Source: Gammaproteobacteria bacterium (lineage in GTDB: Bacteria > Pseudomonadota > Gammaproteobacteria > Coxiellales > Coxiellaceae). From it: a stretch of 13,437 nucleotides of DNA. Positions 1-8,400 of this stretch are shown piece by piece; the stretch's first letter is position 1; each line of letters opens with the position of its first letter. The stretch is taken from assembly GCA_021774015.1 (NCBI GenBank), contig JAJFJO010000262.1, positions 1 through 13,437 of the forward strand, written 5' to 3'. The translations under genes and the position numbers were made by a program. The notes under the pieces were generated by a model. The model saw only the letters and a list, made by a program, of their open reading frames with translations. It was not told the origin of the DNA and ran no database searches.

Positions 1-899
1 GGCACCTTGGCTAGATAATAGTATTTCTTATCTAGCCACCCAAATCCTAAATGATGAAACTGATCATCAATCAACACATAATCATCACGAAAACGAACAA
101 AAGAAGGTTCCGAAAATGACGCAAAAAGTCTCTTTAAGGAACCACTCTTAAAAAATTCTTGAACGACACCTGTAATCCCTTTGTTCGTAAGCAACTCATT
201 ATTACGAATATTGAGGTCTTTAAGCCCTGCATGCGGTAATGCTGTAGCTAACCTTGCTACAGCATCATCGTCAAGCCCACTATGCTCCAAAACAAGCCTC
301 TTTAATGATGAGTTCTTATGCAAGACATCTATTAACGCCGAGATACACTTTGCATCAATCACAGATTCTGCATCTACAGCAATTAGACAGCCACTGAAAT
401 CAGCTTCTATCAGGTCTGGACTATCAACCATAGACCTTATGATTTCAACCAATTCATCTGGCGTCGAAAATAGCCTTAATTCTACCTTCGTGCTACTCTT
501 ACCCCCCATACCCTTATACGTTAGCATCACTGCTGGTCTAGGAAAAATATATTCAGGAGATAGCCAACGCGGATCACGAGGCTCACATTCGTAAAAATGC
601 TCTGTAGTTCCTTTCTTAAGCTGATGGCTATTCAAAAACTCTCTACTTCCTCTTAAGACAACTAAGCTAATTCCTTCATTAAGAGCGAGCAGCTTCATAA
701 CTGCATTACGAACAGGCTCAGACCCCTCTCCCTTAAACGCATAAGCCGAAAGATCTAGAGAGGTGCATTGAGGATCCCCCTCCAATTCACTCATAAGGCT
801 CAATACATCTTGAACTGTCGCATCTGCATTTAAAACACGTTCGTTAGAAACACCATCTAAAGCAGCAGCGGCTGCCGCTCCGCCAGGACCACGAGACAT
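1..899 (-). CDS. Leucine-rich-repeat (LRR) protein, 3' end beyond window
   Basis: The minus strand is open from an ATG at 897-899 to the left edge: 299 codons with no stop. A strong Shine-Dalgarno GGAGGTG lies a few bases upstream, at about 903-909, and sets the start. Residues 1-15 are a low-complexity Gly/Ala stretch (SRGPGGAAAAAL), with no signal peptide. The middle and C-terminal parts carry ribonuclease-inhibitor-type LRR units: SSLKRLVLEHSGLDDDAVARL followed by the variant unit GLKDLNIRNNELLTNKGI, matching LxxLxLxxNxLxxxG. Such repeats form protein-binding solenoids. In amoeba-associated gammaproteobacteria they are common in secreted effectors, so an effector role is inference only. 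Half of the 16 arginines are AGA/AGG, unlike the neighbouring metabolic gene. The gene is divergent from the acyl-CoA dehydrogenase gene. Substrate or partner is unknown; LRR assignment is fairly sure. Confidence 0.82.
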   Translation of the reverse strand, partial: MSRGPGGAAAAAALDGVSNERVLNADATVQDVLSLMSELEGDPQCTSLDLSAYAFKGEGSEPVRNAVMKLLALNEGISLVVLRGSREFLNSHQLKKGTTEHFYECEPRDPRWLSPEYIFPRPAVMLTYKGMGGKSSTKVELRLFSTPDELVEIIRSMVDSPDLIEADFSGCLIAVDAESVIDAKCISALIDVLHKNSSLKRLVLEHSGLDDDAVARLATALPHAGLKDLNIRNNELLTNKGITGVVQEFFKSGSLKRLFASFSEPSFVRFRDDYVLIDDQFHHLGFGWLDKKYYYLAKV

Positions 900-1120
900 A
901 AACACCTCCCCAATAAAAATTAACAATTAAATATATATATTTATCAATCTGTTACCCCACCATTTTAAAAAGCACGAGATAACCACACCAAACCCAAAAT
1001 TATGAATATGCTCAATACACCACTGATAAAACATCTGAAAAATATCAGCGGAAATAAGGCAAAAATCTTCCTAACATATTAAAACGCCAATTAGACCATA
1101 AACTGATCAACTCGTAAAGA

Positions 1121-1126
1121 TATAAT
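1121..1126 (+). promoter_or_regulatory. Candidate -10 box for the acyl-CoA dehydrogenase gene
   Basis: An exact TATAAT lies 72 bases before the start codon, in the 298-base divergent gap after the LRR gene. No good -35 hexamer sits at 16-18 bp (ATAAAC is there; TTAGAC at 1091-1096 is too far), so this is a weak call. The rest of the gap is AT-rich, with an alternating AT tract at about 931-940 that may serve the LRR gene. I see no gene in it. Confidence 0.3.
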
Positions 1127-1197
1127 GATACCGCTCTTTCGCTCAACTCCGGTTTTTAGGATAGTATAAGAGGTTTAGAATTGAGAAGGACCCAACC

Positions 1198-2976
1198 ATG
1201 CCAACATACACTGCCCCGCTTCGTGATATGCACTTCGCCTTAAGTGAAATGTGGAATATGGATGATGTTCTTGCTGGGCTCGAAGGCTTCGACGACATCA
1301 ACAGTAAACTTGCTGAGGTTGTATTAAAAGAAGCCGCTAAGATTAATGAACAATTATTTTTCCCTCTCAATAAAACAGGTGATGAACAGGGCTGCCAGTT
1401 TAACAACGGCGACGTTAAAACACCTGAAGGGTTTAAAAAAGCATATCAAACACTTGTCGAGGGAGGCTGGCCATCACTTGCAACAGACCCTGAATTTGGC
1501 GGGCAAGGATTTCCACAAATGATTAACATGCTCATCGAAGAAATGATGTGTTCAAGTAATGTGTCCTTCAGTTTATACTCTGGCTTAACACGTGGTGTTT
1601 ATGATGCCATCAAAGAACATGGCACGGATGAACTTAAACAGCGCTACTTGCCAAATATGTCTGAAGGAAAATGGACCGGAGTAATGTGTTTGACCGAGTC
1701 GCACTCTGGCACCGACCTGGGCTTGCTGCGCACTAAAGCTGAGCCACTTGAAAACGGCTCTTACACACTCTCAGGCACTAAAATATTTATCACTGGTGGT
1801 GATCATGACCTAACTGAAAACATTATACACCTTGTGCTCGCGCGATTACCGGATGCACCTGCTGGCGTAAAAGGCATTAGTTTATTTCTCGTGCCAAAAT
1901 TTCATGTTAACGGTGATGGCAGTTTAGGTGAGCGTAACGCCGTACATTGTGGCGCAATCGAGCATAAAATGGGAATTAAAGGCTCATCAACCTGTGTTAT
2001 GAATTACGATGGTGCAATAGGGTATTTGATTGGTGAGAAAAACAAAGGCCTTAATGCCATGTTTACCGTAATGAATATCGAGCGCATTTCTATCGGCATG
2101 CAAGGCTTGGGTTTAGCAGAGATCGCTTATCAAAATGCACGCGATTACGCTAAGGAGCGCTTGCAAGGTCGAGCGCCAAAGGAACCTTTGCATCCTGACA
2201 AAGCAGCTGACCCGATTATTGTTCACCCCAACATTCGTCGCTCGTTATTAACTATTCGTGCTTATAATGAAGGAGCACGCACGCTTGCCGTATGGGTGTG
2301 TAAACATATCGACACAATGAACGCACACCCTGATGACACACAACGTCAACATGCAGATGCTATCGTGCAATTATTTACACCCATTGTTAAAGCCTTTTTT
2401 ACTGATTATGGGTTTGAAGCGTGTAATTTAGCACTGCAAGTATTTGGCGGGCATGGTTATATCAGCGAGTGGGGTATGGAACAATTTGTACGTGATGCGC
2501 GCATTGCACAAATTTATGAAGGAACCAATGATGTGCAAGCATTAGATTTGGTTCGTCGTAAATTAATCAGCAATAAAAGTGCGTATTTGCAATTATTTAC
2601 TGATGAGGTTGAGCAATTTATTAAAGAAAATAATCCTGCAAACGCAGAAGAATTTATCACACCTTTACAACTTGCACTCGATCAATTAACAAAAATCAGT
2701 GCGTGGATTATTGCACAGTCAGCAAACGACCCGGCACTAACTGCCTCTATTGCAACCGATTACTTACGCCTTTTTAGCCTTACCGCACTCGCTTATATGT
2801 GGGCAAAAGCCGCTGTTGTTGCGATGAATAAGCAAGGTGATGACGATTTTTATACAACAAAAATCCAAACTGCCCGATTTTATATGCAATGTCTATTGCC
2901 ACAAACTAACAGCTTATGCCAAGCGATCAAAGCTGGCAGCGAGCCGGTGATGGCTGTGACGATAGAAAATTTTTGA
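1198..2976 (+). CDS. Acyl-CoA dehydrogenase, long (about 590-residue) form with extra C-terminal domain
   Basis: A flavoenzyme that would introduce the alpha-beta double bond into an acyl-CoA and pass electrons to electron-transfer flavoprotein. The 592 residues match the long DmdC-like subfamily (opening MPTYTAPLRDM) rather than the roughly 380-residue short-chain enzymes. Seen in order: N-terminal helical part (about 35-160), the FAD/substrate loop CLTESHSGTDLG (164-174), the beta domain (about 162-280) with FITGGDHD, the C-terminal helical domain with FGGHGYISEWGMEQ (416-429), and the catalytic base in IYEGTND, Glu441. An extra helical domain fills about 465-592. The subfamily usually has P in the TEPH loop; here it is S (TESH). 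The start is set by AGAAGGA at 1184-1190, 7 bases upstream. The gene stands alone, so the substrate cannot be named; 3-methylmercaptopropionyl-CoA is the DmdC substrate, but many paralogues use other acyl-CoAs. All arginine codons are CGN. Confidence 0.93.
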   Translation: MPTYTAPLRDMHFALSEMWNMDDVLAGLEGFDDINSKLAEVVLKEAAKINEQLFFPLNKTGDEQGCQFNNGDVKTPEGFKKAYQTLVEGGWPSLATDPEFGGQGFPQMINMLIEEMMCSSNVSFSLYSGLTRGVYDAIKEHGTDELKQRYLPNMSEGKWTGVMCLTESHSGTDLGLLRTKAEPLENGSYTLSGTKIFITGGDHDLTENIIHLVLARLPDAPAGVKGISLFLVPKFHVNGDGSLGERNAVHCGAIEHKMGIKGSSTCVMNYDGAIGYLIGEKNKGLNAMFTVMNIERISIGMQGLGLAEIAYQNARDYAKERLQGRAPKEPLHPDKAADPIIVHPNIRRSLLTIRAYNEGARTLAVWVCKHIDTMNAHPDDTQRQHADAIVQLFTPIVKAFFTDYGFEACNLALQVFGGHGYISEWGMEQFVRDARIAQIYEGTNDVQALDLVRRKLISNKSAYLQLFTDEVEQFIKENNPANAEEFITPLQLALDQLTKISAWIIAQSANDPALTASIATDYLRLFSLTALAYMWAKAAVVAMNKQGDDDFYTTKIQTARFYMQCLLPQTNSLCQAIKAGSEPVMAVTIENF

Positions 2977-3016
2977 TAATCCAACTAAATTTTGTGTAAT
3001 ATGCTGATTTAATCGA

Positions 3017-3024
3017 CATATTGC
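3017..3024. repeat. Target-site duplication, left copy
   Basis: CATATTGC directly abuts the left end of the inverted-repeat element and recurs at 3187-3194 directly after its right end. An 8-bp perfect direct repeat at both borders is the expected footprint of transposition. Confidence 0.8.
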
Positions 3025-3066
3025 GGCGTTGTTGAATAAATCATATTTTGTGCAAAATAAGCTGTT

Positions 3067-3094
3067 GTCATCCCGTGGCTTGACCACGGGATCC
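3067..3094. repeat. Left internal hairpin of the MITE
   Basis: A 9-bp perfect stem, ATCCCGTGG (3070-3078) with CCACGGGAT (3084-3092), closes a CTTGA loop (3079-3083). The unit begins GTCATCC and ends GGATCC. It is an inverted copy of the unit at 3116-3143. Confidence 0.85.
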
Positions 3095-3115
3095 AGCTAA
3101 GCTATTGATTTTAAT

Positions 3116-3143
3116 GGATCCTGCGATCAAGTCGCAGGATGAC
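3116..3143. repeat. Right internal hairpin of the MITE
   Basis: A 9-bp perfect stem, ATCCTGCGA (3118-3126) with TCGCAGGAT (3132-3140), closes a TCAAG loop (3127-3131). The loop is complementary to that of the left hairpin. Compared in the same orientation the two units differ at six bases, and all six form three compensated stem pairs. Confidence 0.85.
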
Positions 3144-3186
3144 GATGCTCCAATGTTGTACATTTTTTGATTTATTCAACAACGCT

Positions 3187-3194
3187 CATATTGC
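3187..3194. repeat. Target-site duplication, right copy
   Basis: Second copy of CATATTGC, directly after the right terminus of the MITE. Confidence 0.8.
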
Positions 3195-3390
3195 ACAGAT
3201 GTCATTTTTATCGATTAATATCAATAGGTTATTGCCGTATCAGGCAAGATAGTGCCGCCGCCGCTCCGAAAACAAGCACACAAAAAAGCATAAAAACTTA
3301 TTTTTGTTAATAATTCAGTAATATTCACCATGTAATATGTAGCATTCTTAAGAATCTTGACCCAACACCACGAACCAGGAAGCTAGTACT
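3195..3390. other. AT-rich leader region of the unknown membrane protein gene
   Basis: This 196-base stretch holds no gene I can support. It has a weak 5-bp hairpin TTGCC/GGCAA (3232-3247) without a T run, a GCC-repeat patch near 3254-3265, and a possible -10 hexamer TAATAT at 3333-3338 without a convincing -35. AGGAAG at 3377-3382 is the ribosome-binding site of the gene that follows. Together with the MITE it fills the 414-base gap from 2977. Confidence 0.5.
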
Positions 3391-5340
3391 ATGCGAAGAA
3401 AAAGACCGGTTAGATATCAAACCAAAAGCCCTACCCCTGAACAGCTAGCAGCAATCTCTTTATTATGGACAAAAATAGATCTCTTAGGTAAACAATTAAA
3501 TCGACCTTGGTCAGCATTCGTTTCCATCTTTATAGCCTACCCCATTTTGAATTTTTTATTTGTACAAAATATAAGTCCACTTTATTCAATTTTTAATGAG
3601 ATATTCAATCATTACACGGTTTTATTTTTTAACCATGATGCGCACACACTCCCTGGAGGTGAAGCGATTGACCGGTATAGATTAACAGTAACCCTAACTT
3701 CCATTATTGAAAACCTAGAAAGAATTAGCGAAAATGTACTCAGCCAAGTACTGCCACACTATACTCACCAAGAAGGCGCCGAAAATATTTTAAGAAATAT
3801 TGATGCTTTGCATCTAGACTCGCAGTTTGCTAGAAACTACCCAAGACTTTCAATAGAGTTTGAACGTTCACTCTCCTTACTAACCTGCTTAAAGCAAAGT
3901 ATACAAGGAAACACAAGCATGGAGGAATGTGCTATAGGCAGCACCCACTCCTCCAACTTTACTGCTTTATTCGAAGCAGTAAAACCACTATACACTCACC
4001 TTGAGCTTGCCCAAGAAAAAAGTTACACCGCGCTAAGTTATTTAATTTTATTTTCTTATCTCTGTGGTACTATCCTAATACAATATTGTGTCACAGATAT
4101 AATTTTGTCCTATTGCTACCCAGGTGGAGTTTGGCAGAAGCAGCCGCCCAGAAGAACATTCCCTTTAACAGAAAGGGAGGCGAGGAAGCTCATTCAGACG
4201 CTAAAACCCATTAAACAATCATTAACTCAAAAGTCCAAGTGTTGCACTGTTTTTGCACGTTACCTAACCTTGCCATTACTCATGCTAACCATCCAAATGC
4301 TGCGAACTGATGATAGCCCTCCTCTTGATTTAGCAGTGTTTAGCTTTACATGCCTATTAATAGCTATAATCAATGTTAAAACTGGTATTAAAACTTATTA
4401 TGCTAAGCAGTCTTTTGAACAAAGGCTAAAAGAAGAACAAGAAAATATTATGGCGTTCACAGAAGGCTTTGAGGTTGCTTGCAAAATCAATAGAAAAAAA
4501 ACGTTAACTTTCAGCTTCTTTGATATTCAATTCCAGTCTAAAAAATACGACTCCGAAACAATATCAGGAAAAAAAATAGCCCGAATATTTAAAAATATCT
4601 GCATAGAACAAAATATCAATCTACTTTACCAAAACAAGAACCATATTGCTATTTCCGCCCAAACAAATTTTAATGCAAGTAAAATTGCTTCTATAAAAAT
4701 AGCCCTTGAAAAATCGATTAAAAATGAACTTGATTCTAGAAAAACCCAAGAGCCGCCTCTTCCTGAAGCAGACCCCTCTAATTTAGCCTCGCTTTTTTAT
4801 TATGATAACACCACAACTGGTGCTGGGAAATTCACACCCCAAGAAAGAAAAGACAAACGACGCCACAACTCTGGAGCCGGTGCTGGAGCTGGTGCTGACA
4901 AAAACACTAGCCGCGATAAAGGCACTGCAGAACACCGAATAATTCATTGGGGCTCAAAAATCTATGACTCTAGAAAAACAAGTTGCTCTATCTTTCCAAT
5001 ATTAGGTCGCAAACAAGACAAACAGGCGCTGAATAATGCACACTTTTTTGTAACCAGCCAAATTGATTGGAGCAGAGTTCCAACCGATATGGCTGCTAAT
5101 CTTAAAGCCAAACTAACGGAGCAGCTTGAAGCACCTAAACTAGTTCGAAAAAAAGGTGTACAAGGTTTTGTGCTATGGAATAACCAAGAGCGTGATCAAA
5201 ATGCTCGCTGGTTCCAAGCAGCCGTTAAATTAAAGTTTAAAGGTGTGCATGGCGATGTGCGTGCTTATGCGGAAGCAGAAAAATCAGATGATGGAAGTAC
5301 GTTGTTTATTCTCAAGGGGCTAAAATTAAAAGCACATTAG
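3391..5340 (+). CDS. Unrecognised multi-pass membrane protein, 649 residues
   Basis: I do not recognise the family. The start is supported by AGGAAG 8 bases upstream. The N terminus is very basic (RRKRPVRY). Hydrophobic segments lie at about 41-59, 213-240, 289-303 and 311-329. The polar stretch between the first two (about 60-210) would be an extracytoplasmic loop under the positive-inside rule, and about 330-649 a large cytoplasmic part. That part holds a basic/acidic helical stretch (FEQRLKEEQEN, 342-352), a mixed alpha/beta-looking region (about 355-445), a flexible linker with a Gly-Ala repeat (SGAGAGAGAD, 494-503) and a compact basic C-terminal region (about 545-649) ending in LFILKGLKLKAH. 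About 18 of 35 arginine codons are AGA/AGG. The gene is bracketed by a MITE and an IS30 relic. A secreted membrane-targeted effector or an orphan sensor-like protein are both possible; nothing decides between them. Confidence 0.8.
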   Translation: MRRKRPVRYQTKSPTPEQLAAISLLWTKIDLLGKQLNRPWSAFVSIFIAYPILNFLFVQNISPLYSIFNEIFNHYTVLFFNHDAHTLPGGEAIDRYRLTVTLTSIIENLERISENVLSQVLPHYTHQEGAENILRNIDALHLDSQFARNYPRLSIEFERSLSLLTCLKQSIQGNTSMEECAIGSTHSSNFTALFEAVKPLYTHLELAQEKSYTALSYLILFSYLCGTILIQYCVTDIILSYCYPGGVWQKQPPRRTFPLTEREARKLIQTLKPIKQSLTQKSKCCTVFARYLTLPLLMLTIQMLRTDDSPPLDLAVFSFTCLLIAIINVKTGIKTYYAKQSFEQRLKEEQENIMAFTEGFEVACKINRKKTLTFSFFDIQFQSKKYDSETISGKKIARIFKNICIEQNINLLYQNKNHIAISAQTNFNASKIASIKIALEKSIKNELDSRKTQEPPLPEADPSNLASLFYYDNTTTGAGKFTPQERKDKRRHNSGAGAGAGADKNTSRDKGTAEHRIIHWGSKIYDSRKTSCSIFPILGRKQDKQALNNAHFFVTSQIDWSRVPTDMAANLKAKLTEQLEAPKLVRKKGVQGFVLWNNQERDQNARWFQAAVKLKFKGVHGDVRAYAEAEKSDDGSTLFILKGLKLKAH

Positions 5341-5357
5341 AATATAAAAATCAGATC

Positions 5358-5479
5358 TCAGATTACAGAGTCAAGTGCGACAAAGTTATAGTTTGGCCTT
5401 TAAAGCACCTCTTTCGGAGTCAAATACCCCAAGCACTTTCTCGGCGCTCCATTCAGCTGCTCAGCAAGGGCATCATTTT
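5358..5479 (-). pseudogene. IS30-family transposase remnant, C-terminal end only
   Basis: Read on the minus strand in the frame ending at 5400-5402, the region encodes APRKCLGYLTPKEVL and then TAA. This is the hallmark NNRPRKxLGYxTPxEVL end of IS30-family DDE transposases, with the usual NR replaced by GA. After the TAA the same frame continues with NFVALDSVI and a TGA at 5358-5360; IS30 proteins often end in a VAL-containing tail, so the TAA looks like a later nonsense mutation. Nothing of the DNA-binding or DDE part remains, because the upstream side is the icmF 3' end. No terminal repeat was identified. The icmF C terminus (GGKYRRSM) looks natural, so the insertion landed just outside it. 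Confidence 0.7.
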
Positions 5480-8400
5480 TTACATACTCCGTCGGTATTT
5501 ACCACCCACCTCATAGAAGGCCTCAGAAATTTGCCCTAAGGAACACACCCGCACAGCATCCATCAATACCACAAAAACATTTTCATGATGGATAACCGCT
5601 TGCTTTAAACGCTCTAACATCACATCGCACTCCGCATGATTTTGCTGCTGAAACTCTGCGAGTCGCTTTAGCTGGCTCTGCTTTTCAACTTCTGTTGAAC
5701 GAATCAATTCTTCAACTTCAAATGCACCATCCTCATCAGGATTAATAAAAGTATTAACTCCAATTAATGGAAGCGAACCATCATTTTTCTTCATCTCATA
5801 GGTCATCGATTCTTCTTGAATTTTGCTACGTTGATAACCAGTCTCCATCGCACCCAACACACCACCACGTTCATTAATACGTTCAAACTCTTGCAACACT
5901 GCTTCTTCAACTAAGTCAGTCAGCTCATCAATAATAAAAGAACCTTGCAATGGATTTTCATTCATTGCCAAACCCCACTCTTTATTAATAATAAGTTGAA
6001 TTGCCTGCGCACGACGCACGGATTCTTCTGTCGGTGTTGTGATTGCCTCATCATACGCATTAGTATGTAAACTATTGCAGTTATCATAAATCGCGATGAG
6101 CGCTTCCAAGGTGGTGCGAACATCATTAAATGCCATTTCTTGCGCATGCAAAGAGCGACCTGACGTTTGAATATGATATTTTAATTTTTGACTGCGCTCA
6201 TTCGCACCGTATTTGTCACGTAAAGCAATTGCCCAAATACGACGAGCGACTCTACCCATCACACTATATTCAGGATCCATAGCATTAGAAAAGAAGAAAG
6301 ATAAATTAGCGGCAAAATTATCAATATGCATGCCGCGCGCTAAATAGGCCTCTACATAAGTAAAACCATTCGACAGCGTGAATGCTAATTGTGAAATGGG
6401 GTTCGCGCCCGCTTCCGCAATGTGATAACCAGAAATTGAAACTGAATAAAAATTACGAACTTTGTGCTGTACAAAATATTCTTGAATGTCCGCCATCATT
6501 TTTAAACTAAACTCAGTTGAAAATATACAGGTATTTTGTGCTTGATCTTCTTTTAAAATATCTGCTTGCACCGTACCGCGAACATTTTCCAGAGCAAAAG
6601 TTTTAATTTTTTCATACTCTTCTTCGCTTGGCTCACATTGATTCGCCGCTTTATATTTTTCAACTTGCTGATTAATTGCGGTATTTAAAAACATAGCTAA
6701 AATAGAAGGCGCAGGTCCATTAATCGTCATAGACACTGATGTTTTTGGGCTGCACAAATCAAAGCCATCGTACAATACTTCCATATCACTCAATGTTGCA
6801 ATAGAAACACCCGAGTTCCCAACCTTACCGTAAATATCTGGCCTTATAGCAGGGTCTGTGCCGTATAGCGTTACAGAATCAAATGCCGTAGACAAACGTT
6901 TTGCCTCACTGTGATGTGCTAAATATTTAAAACGTTTGTTCGTACGAAATGGATCACCCTCACCAGCAAACATGCGACCAGGATCTTCGCCCTCTCGTTT
7001 AAAAGGAAACACACCGGCAGTAAAAGGGAAGCAGCCCGGGACGTTTTCTTTAAGCAGCCATTTTAAACGTTCACCATGATCTTCAAACCTTGGCAATGCC
7101 ACTTTTGGAATCGCAAGCCCCGATAAACTTTCATGAGTAAGCTTGATGCGAATCTCTTTATTGCGAATATGCATCACAAATTCATCGCCCGAATAGTCTT
7201 TCTGCAATTGGTTCCAGTGATTAAGCAAATTTGTGTTGTCGGATGATAATTGCTTTTGTTCTTCTGTTAACAATGCATCAACAGCATTGCTGTTTTTTTC
7301 TTGCTCTTCTAGCATTTTTTTTGTGGCTTGCAACTGTTGAATTTTTCGCGCAATAACAATTTGTTCTTTTGCCTCCTGGTGATAAGAGCGCACTGCATCA
7401 TTAATCTCAGCCAAATAGCGCACTCTATCCGGCGGCACAATAATCGTAGTATCCGTCGTATATTTGGCAGTCGCTACTGGCAAACTGGTCTCCCACTGCC
7501 CCTTATTAGCATTAGAAAATAATGTCAACAAGGCTTGGTATAACGCATTAACACCTTCATCATTAAAATTAGAGGCAATCGTGCCGAACACAGGCATGTC
7601 TTTTAAATCATCCGAAAACAGTTGCTGATTACGTTGCACTTGTTTGCGCACATCACGCAAAGCATCTAACGCACCCCTTCGATCAAATTTATTAATCGTG
7701 ACAATATCTGCAAAATCCAACATATCAATTTTTTCTAACTGGCTGCCAGCACCAAATTCGGGCGTCATCACATACATAGAAAAATCAACAAAAGGTACTA
7801 TGCCTGCATCTCCTTGACCTATCCCCGGTGTTTCAACAATTACCATATCAAATTGCGCTTGTTTACAAATAGCAATAATATCCGGCAAAGATGGAACCAT
7901 TTCTTGGTCTACTGAGCGCGTTGCTAGTGAGCGCATATAAATACCATCACCTTGAATCGCATTCATGCGAATACGATCACCAAGTAATGCACCCCCTGTT
8001 TTACGTTTGGTTGGGTCGATAGCTAAGATCGCAATTTTAACTTCTGAATTATCACGACGAAAACGCTGGATGATTTCATCCGTTAATGACGATTTACCTG
8101 CGCCACCTGTGCCAGTAATTCCTAAAACAGGAATGTGTTCAACGGCCTGCGCGCTGCCAATGCTGTGTGATTGAAGTTGTGGAACGCTTCGACCTTCTTG
8201 ATACAAGGTGATCATGCGCGCTAAATGGCAATCGTTATGAAGCTGTATTTTTTCCGGCAACAACTCACATAAATCGCAATCAGATCGCTCCAGCATATCA
8301 TCGATAATGCCTTGCAACCCCATCACCTGCCCATCATGTGGCGAATAAATGCGTGTCACACCATAGTCTTGCAGCTCTTTAATTTCACTCGCTGTAATCA

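Larger units (their letters stand above)
3025..3186. mobile_element. MITE with IS903-like (IS5 family) terminal inverted repeats, 162 bp
   Basis: The left terminus GGCGTTGTTGAATAAATCA (3025-3043) is repeated inverted at 3168-3186 with only the outermost base changed (18 of 19, with an 18-bp perfect core). The element is flanked by the direct repeat CATATTGC. From memory, the IS903 terminus is GGCTTTGTTGAATAAATC, one base different, and IS903 makes 9-bp duplications; here 8 of 9 match if the right border is put at 3185. The element has no transposase, so it would need one in trans. Inside it, two 28-bp hairpin arms are arranged head to head around a 21-base centre, and the sequence between termini and arms is also partly self-complementary, so the whole element is close to one long palindrome. 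It lies 48 bases after the acyl-CoA dehydrogenase stop and might also act as a terminator. Confidence 0.8.

Noticed and set aside
181..594. Plus-strand open frame of 137 codons
   Set aside because: It lies fully antisense to the LRR gene, which has a strong ribosome-binding site and recognisable repeats; the plus-strand product is Ser-rich and shows no family features.
921..945. AT-rich direct repeats (TTAAT-like) upstream of the LRR gene as a PmrA-type regulatory box
   Set aside because: The repeat spacing does not fit the roughly 11-bp period of known PmrA boxes, and the tract is simply AT-rich.
3025..3186. CRISPR-like or attC-like repeat structure
   Set aside because: There are only two inverted hairpin units, no array of spacers and no integrase-type core sites; the terminal repeats and duplication explain the structure as a MITE.
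3232..3247. Hairpin TTGCC/GGCAA as terminator
   Set aside because: The stem is only 5 bp and no T run follows on either strand.
3229..3291. Minus-strand 20-residue hydrophobic frame (MLFCVLVFGAAAALSCLIRQ)
   Set aside because: It resembles a signal peptide or tiny membrane protein but has no ribosome-binding site and is too short to support by reading alone.
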